Assembly (NCBI GenBank): GCA_964504565.1
Contig: CAZDEY010000009.1
Location: forward strand, 62,001-126,000
Length of the DNA: 64,000 nucleotides
Direction: 5' to 3'
Source of the DNA: Cesiribacter sp964504565
GTDB taxonomy: Bacteria; Bacteroidota; Bacteroidia; Cytophagales; Cyclobacteriaceae
The translations under genes and the position numbers were made by a program. Shown in pieces: positions 18,299 to 26,701 of this stretch; within the stretch, counting starts at the first letter, position 1, and each line of letters opens with the position of its first letter. Below the pieces are notes generated by a model. The model was not told the origin of the DNA. It made no database searches and worked only from the letters and a program-made list of their open reading frames with translations.

Positions 18299-21200
18299 TT
18301 ATCTGTTTATTCTAAAGATTTTTTCCCCAGTATTAGATTGAAGCTTGATTAAGTACATACCTTCAGCAAGCTCGCCCAGGTTAATAGACTTTTTATTTTC
18401 ACCAGCACTTACATTCTTTAACTCAACCTTGCGTACAAGCTTTCCTTCAACCGAGTATATGCTTACATTTACATCAGACGGCTTAGGTAAATTAAATTTA
18501 ATGGTTGTAGCCTGGCCTGTCTTGTACGGGTTTGGATACGCTGTTAAGGCCAGCGCATTTGAACTTACATCATCCTGATACCCTAGCGGGGTTTGTCCTT
18601 GAATATTTAGGTTATCAATTACCCAGCCGTAAGCTCTCCCGCTTTCATCAGAAGTTAAGCGGAATCGGAAAAGAACCACTTCACCTGCTTCAAATGTTTC
18701 TAGAAGATTAATTGTTCTATGCTCAAAGTCTGCCTGAGTCGGATCATCGCCGCTGGTAACCAAGCTTTGCCAGTTAGAAGACTCGGTAGCATTATATGGT
18801 TCTACTATCGGCATCCAAGATACTCCATCCCTGGAGGCTTCTACTACCACCTCATCGCCTTCAGCTACTATTGCTACCTCATCGTATTCAAATATTGCGT
18901 TACTGCTAGCTATTCGAATTGGATATTCTAGTTGGTATATGTAGCCACTGTTGGTCTGGTAATCGTGGGTAGTGTGGAGGGCTCTATTTCTAAAGCCGGC
19001 AACCTGTCTTATTCTAAAGTTATTCCCAAAGAAATCAGAGTTAATATCAGCAAAATCGGTCTGATACTGCTGCTGTATTTCCCGGTATGTATTGGTAGGT
19101 AAGGTATAGCTGCTACTATTATAAGCCTGACCGTCTTCGTATCCTATTACACTAAGAGTATTGCCTGAAATATTGTCTGCCACTAATGGCACAGTTGATT
19201 CTCCACTCATTACCTCGTAGGAGGTAGATACCACTTTATTTGCGTTAATTACTTCTACTGAATCAAAATTATTACGCAAGTTGATAATAAGATCAATATC
19301 GCCACTAGGAATGTAAGATGCTCTTACAATTTTTGGAGCTACAATTTGCTGTTCAATAGCGTCAATAGTAACACTCCAAATACCACGGGCGTGCGTTCCT
19401 ACTACTACCTGCTGGTCCACAATTTTCATATCCCAAATAGCAACATTTGGAAATCCATTGTTAGCCATATGCCAGCTCTGACCGCCATCTGTAGATTCTA
19501 CTAGGCCGATTTCAGTACCGGCCCACATTAAGTTCTGGTCGTATGGCAGCACCAAGAAACTGTATACCGCTACGTTAGGAAATCCGTTAGCACTAGTATT
19601 ACGTCCGGCAAAACCACTTATATCGGTCCAGGTTTGTCCAAGATCAGTAGTTTTTAAAATTTTGGGGCTATTCGCATAAGAGAACAAAGCATAAGCGGTA
19701 TTCTCATCAAAAGGATCAGTAAAAATGCCGGTGGCTACCCCCATATCCTCTCCGGCATAGTTGTTAACTACGGTAAATGTATTACCACCATCGGTTGAAA
19801 CATGAAATTTTGCTGCCCCGCTAGGGTACATACCGCTACCCGCCCAAACTATATCCGGATTAGCTTGCGATACCTCAACGTCAGTAAAGGAATTAATTAT
19901 CCAGTTAGCAGAAATTGGAGACAATTTCCAATTTTGACCAAAGTTATCGGTTTTCCAAACTCCCTGGGCACCAACGGCGAATACAGTATTAGGACGAGCT
20001 TTGCTATTAGCTAATTTAGTTATAAAGGGGCCGCTGCCTTCAGTGTTATCCTGCAGACCGTTCGTAGCTGTACCCCAAGATTGACCACCATTAGTAGTAC
20101 GGTAAATAGCATTGTAATATATAGAACCCATAATTTTGTTAGGGTCCTCGTAATTCCAAACTACTTCGAAACCATCACCACCTAAAGCTCTAAGGTATTC
20201 AGTAGAAGCAGAGGCTGACTTGCCGTTAGGTGATCTCCAGGTACCATTATCCTGAGTACCGCCAATATAAACATCTTCGCCCGGCTTCTTATCTATTCCG
20301 TAAAATTGAGTGGTGTTATAACCATGACCCGCAAAATTCCAGTCCCCGTCCCTTATACCTGGTTCAGTACTAATATTAGAAACATATACCCCTCCGTCAT
20401 TAGCATTGATAATGCGGAAAGTTTTATCTTCAGCTGATACCGGTACCATTACAATGTTATGGTGGTCGGGGTGCACACCGCTTACAGATGTTTCATTGGT
20501 AATTTGAGAGAAATTATTAGGTCCGCCAAAACGGCCATAAGCATCACATACACTTATTACAGTACCATCGGTTGCAGTTTGGCTGCCAATATTAATCCGT
20601 AAAGTACTGTTAGGTAGGCTATTGGAATTCCAGCTTGAGCCTGCAGTTAAGGTTGGCCAGAAGAAATACATATCGTCAACCTCTTGGCCGCCGTTTTTAG
20701 CTACCTGACTAGCCGGATTTTCCGCGTATTCTATATCGTGTATATATAGGTACTCACGATTATCCAGAAGTTGCTCGTCACTATCTTCTCTATCATTCAG
20801 GTTAAATACGCCATTGCGCTCCTGATCGCGAAATGAAACCATTAACTGGCGGTTATTATCAATATCCCAAACTTCAAAAGGTACCGAAACATAGTCTTGA
20901 TAGATATACTGATTAGCGGGTACACCGGCGCCACCATCTCCATTGGAACCAGCATCTGCCGGAATGGTAAAACGGTGTGCCATTTGGGAACTACCATTGC
21001 CGAAACGCACCTCTACGGTAGCTGGGTCTATTCCGCTGCCTATTGAAAGTTGTCCTCCAAAATAGTCCCGGCCAAAATTAACAAAGCTTAGGAATGAACC
21101 GGTATTCTCTTCATCTACTCCCTGGAATGAAGGGGCAGTGGTACCGTCTTCACCAATTTTTACGCGCCACATATTTACACCCCCAACGTAAACTTCAGTT

Positions 21201-22393
21201 TCATCGTAGGGATTAACTTCTAGGGTATTATCGTACCAACCTTGACCGCCTAAGTAGTCCTGTCCGCTCCCATTTCCTAAGTCTAATACTAAATTCCAGC
21301 TTTCGGCCCCATCTTTAGAAACATACAAATCCGAACCAGTACCGGAAGCATCACCTACTACCGAAGCATATATATAATTAGTATTAGTAGGTGCCACAGC
21401 AATTTCCAAGCGTCCACTAGGGGCTAAGCCATTGCTCTTATTGGTCCAGGTATTACCACCATCAGTAGACTTTATTACCCCTGTACCATTTATGGTAGCG
21501 TACTGAATATTAAAATTGTCCGGTTGAATACGAATATCCTCTATATCGCGCGATGTAGAAGAATACTTTGTCTGCCAAGTTTGTCCACCATCGGTGGATT
21601 TCATAATATAAGAAGCGCTACCCCTTCCCCAATATCCGGGGCTGGTAGCTACTACTAGATTATTAGAATTGGCAGGATCTATAGCTATACGGTTAGTATT
21701 TACAAATTTATCGTTATCAACCGTACTATTTAGTTTACTCCAAGTATTACCTCCGTCGGTAGACTTATACATACCATTACCATTGGTAGCATTATAACCG
21801 GCATAAGACTCACCAGTACCAGCATATATAACTTGATCGTTGGAAGCAGACATAGCCAGCGTGGTGGTAGCCATATTGGTTATTTCCGCAGTCATAAGTG
21901 TCCAGGACTGTCCGGCATCAGAAGTTTTCCATATACCACCAGCTACTGACCCGGCTAACCAGGTATTACGATTAGGATCGCTAGGCAGCACCAAAATACC
22001 ACGGGTTCTTCCAGGTACGTTGCCCGGTCCACGCTCTATCCAGTTTAATTGGGCGGTACGATGGTTAGCGGTACGACTAAGGGCTTTGCTTAGTTCTTTA
22101 GTTAGATAGTTTAGCTCGTAGCCTGGTTGGTTCTCATTCCAACCAGTACGGATAGCCTTGTGAAACTTATTGTATTCATCCGGCTTATCGGCTTTTGCGT
22201 AACCTGCATTACGCTTAGCTACCTTTTTAGCAACCTCTTGTTGCCATAGTTCCTCAGTCGTAAAGGTTTCTCCATTTCCGGCGCTATTTACTTCTGTATA
22301 AATGCCATCGTTCAACGGCGATATAAAGTTGTAAGTAGCTATGCCTGAAATAACTAAACCTGCTCCACACAGAATAGGTACAATCTTCTTCAT
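18299..22393 (-). CDS. Large secreted Asp-box (BNR/sortilin-like) protein with T9SS tail
   Basis: 1364 residues. N-terminal hydrophobic segment (LCGAGLVISGIATYNFI), a charged linker, then two beta-propeller halves rich in Asp boxes of form S/T-x-D-x-G-x-T/S-W (STDGGNTWS, STDGGQTWQ, TTNGGQSWG, TTDLGQTWT, STDGGQSWH). An inserted domain of about 200 residues (about 420-640, FGRDYFGGQLSIGSG to SQITNETSVSG) separates the halves. After about residue 1060 come beta domains including a jelly-roll segment, and the end is a type A T9SS sorting domain (LTAYPNPYKTGQATTIKF, LAEGMYLIKL). VPS10/sortilin-type propellers are used in glycan binding or cleavage and in protein binding; which applies cannot be told. 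Single gene with its own promoter and terminator. Confidence 0.88.
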   Translation of the reverse strand: MKKIVPILCGAGLVISGIATYNFISPLNDGIYTEVNSAGNGETFTTEELWQQEVAKKVAKRNAGYAKADKPDEYNKFHKAIRTGWNENQPGYELNYLTKELSKALSRTANHRTAQLNWIERGPGNVPGRTRGILVLPSDPNRNTWLAGSVAGGIWKTSDAGQSWTLMTAEITNMATTTLAMSASNDQVIYAGTGESYAGYNATNGNGMYKSTDGGNTWSKLNSTVDNDKFVNTNRIAIDPANSNNLVVATSPGYWGRGSASYIMKSTDGGQTWQTKYSSTSRDIEDIRIQPDNFNIQYATINGTGVIKSTDGGNTWTNKSNGLAPSGRLEIAVAPTNTNYIYASVVGDASGTGSDLYVSKDGAESWNLVLDLGNGSGQDYLGGQGWYDNTLEVNPYDETEVYVGGVNMWRVKIGEDGTTAPSFQGVDEENTGSFLSFVNFGRDYFGGQLSIGSGIDPATVEVRFGNGSSQMAHRFTIPADAGSNGDGGAGVPANQYIYQDYVSVPFEVWDIDNNRQLMVSFRDQERNGVFNLNDREDSDEQLLDNREYLYIHDIEYAENPASQVAKNGGQEVDDMYFFWPTLTAGSSWNSNSLPNSTLRINIGSQTATDGTVISVCDAYGRFGGPNNFSQITNETSVSGVHPDHHNIVMVPVSAEDKTFRIINANDGGVYVSNISTEPGIRDGDWNFAGHGYNTTQFYGIDKKPGEDVYIGGTQDNGTWRSPNGKSASASTEYLRALGGDGFEVVWNYEDPNKIMGSIYYNAIYRTTNGGQSWGTATNGLQDNTEGSGPFITKLANSKARPNTVFAVGAQGVWKTDNFGQNWKLSPISANWIINSFTDVEVSQANPDIVWAGSGMYPSGAAKFHVSTDGGNTFTVVNNYAGEDMGVATGIFTDPFDENTAYALFSYANSPKILKTTDLGQTWTDISGFAGRNTSANGFPNVAVYSFLVLPYDQNLMWAGTEIGLVESTDGGQSWHMANNGFPNVAIWDMKIVDQQVVVGTHARGIWSVTIDAIEQQIVAPKIVRASYIPSGDIDLIINLRNNFDSVEVINANKVVSTSYEVMSGESTVPLVADNISGNTLSVIGYEDGQAYNSSSYTLPTNTYREIQQQYQTDFADINSDFFGNNFRIRQVAGFRNRALHTTHDYQTNSGYIYQLEYPIRIASSNAIFEYDEVAIVAEGDEVVVEASRDGVSWMPIVEPYNATESSNWQSLVTSGDDPTQADFEHRTINLLETFEAGEVVLFRFRLTSDESGRAYGWVIDNLNIQGQTPLGYQDDVSSNALALTAYPNPYKTGQATTIKFNLPKPSDVNVSIYSVEGKLVRKVELKNVSAGENKKSINLGELAEGMYLIKLQSNTGEKIFRINR

Positions 22394-22419
22394 CCTATAT
22401 AGTTAAATTATTCGTATTT

Positions 22420-22427
22420 CAAATATA
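22420..22427 (-). promoter_or_regulatory. Putative -7 element of the BNR protein gene
   Basis: TATATTTG on the minus strand matches TAnnTTTG exactly, 27 nt upstream of the start codon. No convincing TTG is found 19-21 nt further upstream. Confidence 0.38.
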
Positions 22428-22430
22428 ATA

Positions 22431-22464
22431 AAAAAAGCTCAATAATAATTCTTATTGAGCTTTT
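22431..22464 (-). terminator. Rho-independent terminator
   Basis: A-run plus GCTCAATAA (to 22445), loop TAATTC, TTATTGAGC plus T-run (22452-22464). It lies 20 nt after the stop of the gene at 22485. Confidence 0.85.
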
Positions 22465-22484
22465 GAAAATCGATACAAATAACC

Positions 22485-23195
22485 TTACCAATTGGTTAGT
22501 AATTTCATCAAATCATTTTGATTGTTAATATTCAAATTATTGCTCTTTATAATAGCTCTCACTTTTTCTCTATCACTTTCTGTTAATTGTTTTAAGAACT
22601 TACGTCGACTGCCTTCATAACTATATTCATTATTGTCAATTATAATTATATAAGTAGTTACTAACCTAAATTTATCACCCCTAATACCTGCATCTAAAGC
22701 CTGATTGTATGACGATTTTATCCGATTGACAGAGTATTTAGTAATCAAAGTATTCTCTTTCACATTTTGCTGTTGGTAAAAGCCTACTACTGGAGCACTA
22801 TTATATTTTCCTTGTTTTTTAACTAAATATAAATCCTGACCTCCTGTTACATTATACAAACGAGCAGAATCTAGTCTTAGAAATGGAACTACGTATTCGC
22901 CCTTTTCAGTTTTAATAATAACTTCCTCGTTAAGTATATCAAACTTTAATGGGGTGCTTTTTATTACACGATCTTGATCAAAATAAAGGTTGCCCAGCCG
23001 GTAATCATCATATAAATGATAATACTCCGGAAGATCTACTGCCTCACGCAAATCCATTTGCCTTACAAAGCCTCCTGGCTGAGGATTCATATCGATACCA
23101 GTTGCTTTGTTATTGCCTAAAGTGCTGCCATTCTGAGCAACGCTCAATAATGGTTGAAAAAATACAAGCAATAATAAATTAATAACAAATCTCAT
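22485..23195 (-). CDS. Small secreted protein, paralogue of the one at 1294-1974
   Basis: 236 residues with signal peptide (MRFVINLLLLVFFQPLLSVA). No known domain recognised. Central segment EKGEYVVPFLRLDSARLYNV and C-terminal block RRKFLKQLTESDREKVRAII correspond to blocks in the same order in the protein at 1294-1974. It stands alone between two terminators, directly upstream of the T9SS-tailed BNR protein gene. Function unknown. Its own C-terminus shows no T9SS sorting motif, so a periplasmic location is the simplest guess. Confidence 0.72.
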   Translation of the reverse strand: MRFVINLLLLVFFQPLLSVAQNGSTLGNNKATGIDMNPQPGGFVRQMDLREAVDLPEYYHLYDDYRLGNLYFDQDRVIKSTPLKFDILNEEVIIKTEKGEYVVPFLRLDSARLYNVTGGQDLYLVKKQGKYNSAPVVGFYQQQNVKENTLITKYSVNRIKSSYNQALDAGIRGDKFRLVTTYIIIIDNNEYSYEGSRRKFLKQLTESDREKVRAIIKSNNLNINNQNDLMKLLTNW

Positions 23196-23210
23196 ATAAA
23201 TATTTTTAAA

Positions 23211-23241
23211 AAATTAGCTAGACATGATGCCTAGCTAATTT
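23211..23241 (-). terminator. Rho-independent terminator of SusCD operon 3
   Basis: Stem AAATTAGCTAG (23211-23221) and its complement (23231-23241) with a 9-nt loop. On the minus strand a U-run follows. It lies 8 nt after the stop of the last operon 3 gene. Confidence 0.8.
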
Positions 23242-23249
23242 AAAACATA

Positions 23250-24254
23250 TTATTTAACCAGAACCTTACCCAAATTTGTGAGCTTTGACTTTCCTATCTT
23301 TAATTCGATACCTAAATCATTTACTACAGTAATATTACCATTATTAACGATAATATCTCCTATATTATATGTTCCGTCATCATTGACGTATCCCACCCCG
23401 TTAACATTGTTTTCAGGTGAAGTAACAACGTAAGATTTATTCATAACGCCGCACCTGTCCACTTCAACAGAGAATTGATATGTTCTGTTTCTTGCAGCAC
23501 TATAGTTAAAACCATCATAGGTAATATTACCTTTATCATCTTTTTGAATAAAAAGCTTACCAACTATAGAATATGTTCCATTTGCTAGATCAGAAAGATC
23601 AAATGTTGCTGTCTCAAAACCGCTAGTTCCACTTGAGGCAACAATTCGCTCATCATCAGTGGCAGCATTGGGATCAATAATTTGAAGATCAACATCTACC
23701 AAAGAAGCATTATTGAGTAGAGCACCAGTATTAGCGTTGTAAACTGGAGCGTCAGGTTCCCAACTTATACTTACCGATACTTCAGGACTCTCATAATTTA
23801 GAATGCTCCTATTATAATTTAAAGGTTGTGTTAAGGTAGCATTAGCTGTTCCGATACTTCCTAGTTCCAAGGCTATATTTTTTTCATCGCTTATATCACA
23901 GTTCTCTAGTACCGATAAGGTAGCAGTCGCGGAAGTTTCACCAGCAGGAATAATTATCCGATCAGGAAAGCTATAATCTACTCCAGCTACTGCTGTACCA
24001 GTGTTTACTGGATTAAGATATACAGCAACATCAACAACTTGAGGCTCACTTAAAGTAGCACGCACCAAATTGAATGTGCTATCCATTGAATCATCCAGGT
24101 CACCTATATCCCCATCTAACATTTCTAACGTGACTGTCGGGTTAGTAGGTTCAATTACTGAGTAATCAGTATATTCATCATCCTCACAAGAGGCTAATCC
24201 TAACACCCCCAATATGGCAAAGGTGCCTAAAGATTTTCTATACAAGTTTTTCAT
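23250..24254 (-). CDS. Calx-beta-like lipoprotein of SusCD operon 3
   Basis: 334 residues with lipobox (GLASCEDDE). Residues about 40-150 fit a Calx-beta-like domain: GTAVAGVDYSFPDRIIIPAG and SATATLSVLENCDISDEKNI are classical pieces of that fold. The remaining part has two beta modules, the second with GTYSIVGKLFIQ and a C-terminal YNIGDIIVNNGNITVVNDL repeat-like segment. It lies 30 nt after the preceding lipoprotein gene and closes operon 3. Parallel to the Calx-beta-like gene of operon 1, which suggests a recurrent partner of SusCD in this genome. Surface substrate capture is inferred. Confidence 0.78.
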   Translation of the reverse strand: MKNLYRKSLGTFAILGVLGLASCEDDEYTDYSVIEPTNPTVTLEMLDGDIGDLDDSMDSTFNLVRATLSEPQVVDVAVYLNPVNTGTAVAGVDYSFPDRIIIPAGETSATATLSVLENCDISDEKNIALELGSIGTANATLTQPLNYNRSILNYESPEVSVSISWEPDAPVYNANTGALLNNASLVDVDLQIIDPNAATDDERIVASSGTSGFETATFDLSDLANGTYSIVGKLFIQKDDKGNITYDGFNYSAARNRTYQFSVEVDRCGVMNKSYVVTSPENNVNGVGYVNDDGTYNIGDIIVNNGNITVVNDLGIELKIGKSKLTNLGKVLVK

Positions 24255-24284
24255 ATTTTAAACTTAATTAGAGTCAAATAAAAA

Positions 24285-25136
24285 CTATTGGCGTACGTAA
24301 GTCGAAGTATATTCACCAGGGGAACCGGTGAATAAGCCTTGGGTATGATTCAGAGAAATAGTACCAGTTGAAGCATCCCAAGTACCACCTGTTATATGAC
24401 CAATATCGTACTGGCTATTGTCAGCTCCATAATCTAAATCACTAGATGGCAGAATTTCACCACACTGTTCTTGAATTGTTCCTCCATTTAGTAGTGTAGA
24501 GTTAGAAGTACACTTTGAGAGAAAACCGCCGTCAGCCATAGTTAAAAAATAACTTCCATCAGCGTTTCTAGTAACTGTAACTGTATAAGGTCCATTATTA
24601 CATACAGAATTGGTTACTGAATAAGTACCGGTAAGATCAGCTGCGCATGCAACACTAACTCCCAAAGTTGTACTTAAATCTTCAAGCACTCTACCATCTC
24701 TCATATGGATATAAGTACGAAAAGTAATATTGTCACCCAAGCGCAATTCTTCTTCGGTTATATCAGCGAAACCGTCAAGAAAATCTTCAACAGACTCAAA
24801 TGTAACCTCTATGCCTTCCCTCGCATCAACGCTCGTGATCTCTACTTCCTGGCCGTTAAATTGCTTTACCACTACAAGCCTATCAACCTGATCTATATTA
24901 GGCGAAGTAACTGCAGCATTGTAGGTAAGACCTACATCGGTAAAGGTAAATTGTGATTCACTTGGGTTATCTGAATCAACAGGAGATCCTGCCAATGAAC
25001 CAGAAGAATTGGTAAGACTTACAAAAGCCCCCTCTTGGGCATCTTCTGTAATCACATCCTGATTTTCCTCACAGCTTAAAGTAGCCAGGCCAAATAAGCC
25101 TACTATTAAAAACAGTCTATACTTTATTGTTTTCAT
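24285..25136 (-). CDS. Surface lipoprotein of SusCD operon 3
   Basis: 283 residues with lipobox (LATLSCEEN). The N-terminal half is beta-rich (VDRLVVVKQFNGQEVEIT). The C-terminal half starts at VACAADLTGTYSVTNSVC and contains four or more Cys residues (SKCTSNS, QEQCGEI) and the closing strands GGTWDASTGTISLNHTQG. That matches the domain order of the operon 2 lipoprotein (12608-13411), so the two are probably homologues in the SusE position. Separated from susD3 by a hairpin (25157-25195). Ligand unknown. Confidence 0.78.
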   Translation of the reverse strand: MKTIKYRLFLIVGLFGLATLSCEENQDVITEDAQEGAFVSLTNSSGSLAGSPVDSDNPSESQFTFTDVGLTYNAAVTSPNIDQVDRLVVVKQFNGQEVEITSVDAREGIEVTFESVEDFLDGFADITEEELRLGDNITFRTYIHMRDGRVLEDLSTTLGVSVACAADLTGTYSVTNSVCNNGPYTVTVTRNADGSYFLTMADGGFLSKCTSNSTLLNGGTIQEQCGEILPSSDLDYGADNSQYDIGHITGGTWDASTGTISLNHTQGLFTGSPGEYTSTYVRQ

Positions 25137-25156
25137 ATTATAAATTCTCTTTAGTA

Positions 25157-25195
25157 AAGCAAGTATAAAGAAATTAGGTTCCTTTATACTTGCTT
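25157..25195 (-). promoter_or_regulatory. Intercistronic hairpin between susD3 and the lipoprotein genes
   Basis: A 14-bp perfect stem (25157-25170 and 25182-25195) with an 11-nt loop lies between the susD3 stop and the next start. The minus-strand tail is not U-rich, so partial termination or mRNA processing/stabilisation fits better than full termination. Confidence 0.6.
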
Positions 25196-25203
25196 ATAAA
25201 TTT

Positions 25204-26688
25204 TTACTGCATCCACCAAACTTTTCCATCTAAATCATCGCCACCCGGTACAGCGTTAGAAGCTTCTCTCCAGTTAGCGGTATTTAGGGTCTGTTCTTTT
25301 GCCGGATAATAGTATCTGGTTGGAATGGTATTTATTAAAATCGGATCTTGCGCTGGACTTAGCTCAGGATAGCCACTGGGATCTGTTGGATTAGAACCCA
25401 TAGGATTATAATTCAAACTTCTTCTCCACTCAGTCCAAGCCTCAAATCCTTGGCCATACAGAGCTAACCACTTTTGAACGAATATTTGTTCAATAGCATC
25501 ATCCTCAGACCATTCAACACCGTCATTTGTTAAGTATGAACCCGGAGCTAAACCATACGTATCAAATGATGCACCTATACCAGCCTCGTAATAAGACTGT
25601 GCATCACCGCTAATATAGCCTTGAACTACTGCTTCGGCGAGCAAGAAGTTGAGTTCAGCATAATCCATAAATACTGCTGGAGCATCGGCTTCCAAAAAGT
25701 ATTCGCCAATTTGAGAAGTATTTTTGAAATCAAAACCATTAATAGTTGGCTCGGCTATACCTGGTGCTACACCTCTATACTCACCATTATCGTTTTCTTG
25801 AGCGTATACAGGCAAACGCGGATCGGCAAACTCTTGCAGCTTCTGAATTAGCGTTTGGTTCACTCGCCACTCAATACGGTTGGTAAATACTACAGTGTTC
25901 CAAATAGGATTAGCATTAGGGTTTGTATCCCTATATGGTAATTGGGCGTTATCTGCATTAGAAGTGAAATGCACGCCGCTACTAACAATTTCCTGTAGCT
26001 GACTTGTATATTCAGTTCCCAATTTAGCTGAACCCCTCATAATTAGACGTACGCGAAGCGAGTTAGCAAATTTTCTCCACTTGCTCATCTCACCACCGAA
26101 TACTAGATCTCTGCTAGCATCAATGCCTCCCTCTTCACCTACCTCTAGGTCTTCTAATAACATTATTGCGCTCTCCAAGCTATCAATTATAGCAGGATAA
26201 ATAACCTCTTGCTGATCGTAAGCAGGTGTAAGATTTCCGCTAGCAGCATTAAAGGCCTCGCTGTAGGGTATATCGCCGTAAGCATCAGTAAGTAATGATA
26301 CTACGTAGGACTGCCACACTAAAGCAATACCCATTAGTTGTTCGTTACCATCTGCTCGGGCAAGCTCGTACATATTCTGAGTTTCAATGCCAGGACGAAC
26401 ATATAGTAAATCCCAGAAGTTTTGTATAGATGTAACCCGAGGCTCGTAACGCTCCTCGTTATTGTACTGAACCTTACCCCAGTGCTGTACCCAAGCAGCA
26501 CCCATATCACCGCTGTAAAACAAATCATACAGAACGTCTGCTGTTTGTTCCTGTATTGCTGGTAAAAGAGTTTCACCAGGTACAGCTTCAGGTCCATTAG
26601 GATTTTCGTTAATGTCGTCAAAATTGTCTGTACAGGAAGCTATTCCTAAAACCACAGCCGCACCGTACCAAATTTTATTAAATTTCAT
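25204..26688 (-). CDS. SusD-like surface lipoprotein 3 (SusD/RagB type 2)
   Basis: 494 residues with lipobox (VLGIASCTDN) and the type-2 start DDINENPNGPEAVP. Core motifs include VWQSYVVSLLTDAYGDIPYSEAF and WRKFANSLRVRLIMRGSAKLG, a helix pattern typical of this subfamily. The C-terminus has QKWLALYGQGFEAWTEWRR and IPTRYYYPAKEQTLN. It is 14 nt downstream of susC3. As lid of SusC3 it should bind the substrate at the surface; the substrate cannot be read from the sequence. Confidence 0.94.
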   Translation of the reverse strand: MKFNKIWYGAAVVLGIASCTDNFDDINENPNGPEAVPGETLLPAIQEQTADVLYDLFYSGDMGAAWVQHWGKVQYNNEERYEPRVTSIQNFWDLLYVRPGIETQNMYELARADGNEQLMGIALVWQSYVVSLLTDAYGDIPYSEAFNAASGNLTPAYDQQEVIYPAIIDSLESAIMLLEDLEVGEEGGIDASRDLVFGGEMSKWRKFANSLRVRLIMRGSAKLGTEYTSQLQEIVSSGVHFTSNADNAQLPYRDTNPNANPIWNTVVFTNRIEWRVNQTLIQKLQEFADPRLPVYAQENDNGEYRGVAPGIAEPTINGFDFKNTSQIGEYFLEADAPAVFMDYAELNFLLAEAVVQGYISGDAQSYYEAGIGASFDTYGLAPGSYLTNDGVEWSEDDAIEQIFVQKWLALYGQGFEAWTEWRRSLNYNPMGSNPTDPSGYPELSPAQDPILINTIPTRYYYPAKEQTLNTANWREASNAVPGGDDLDGKVWWMQ

Positions 26689-26701
26689 ATTGTAATATAT
26701 C

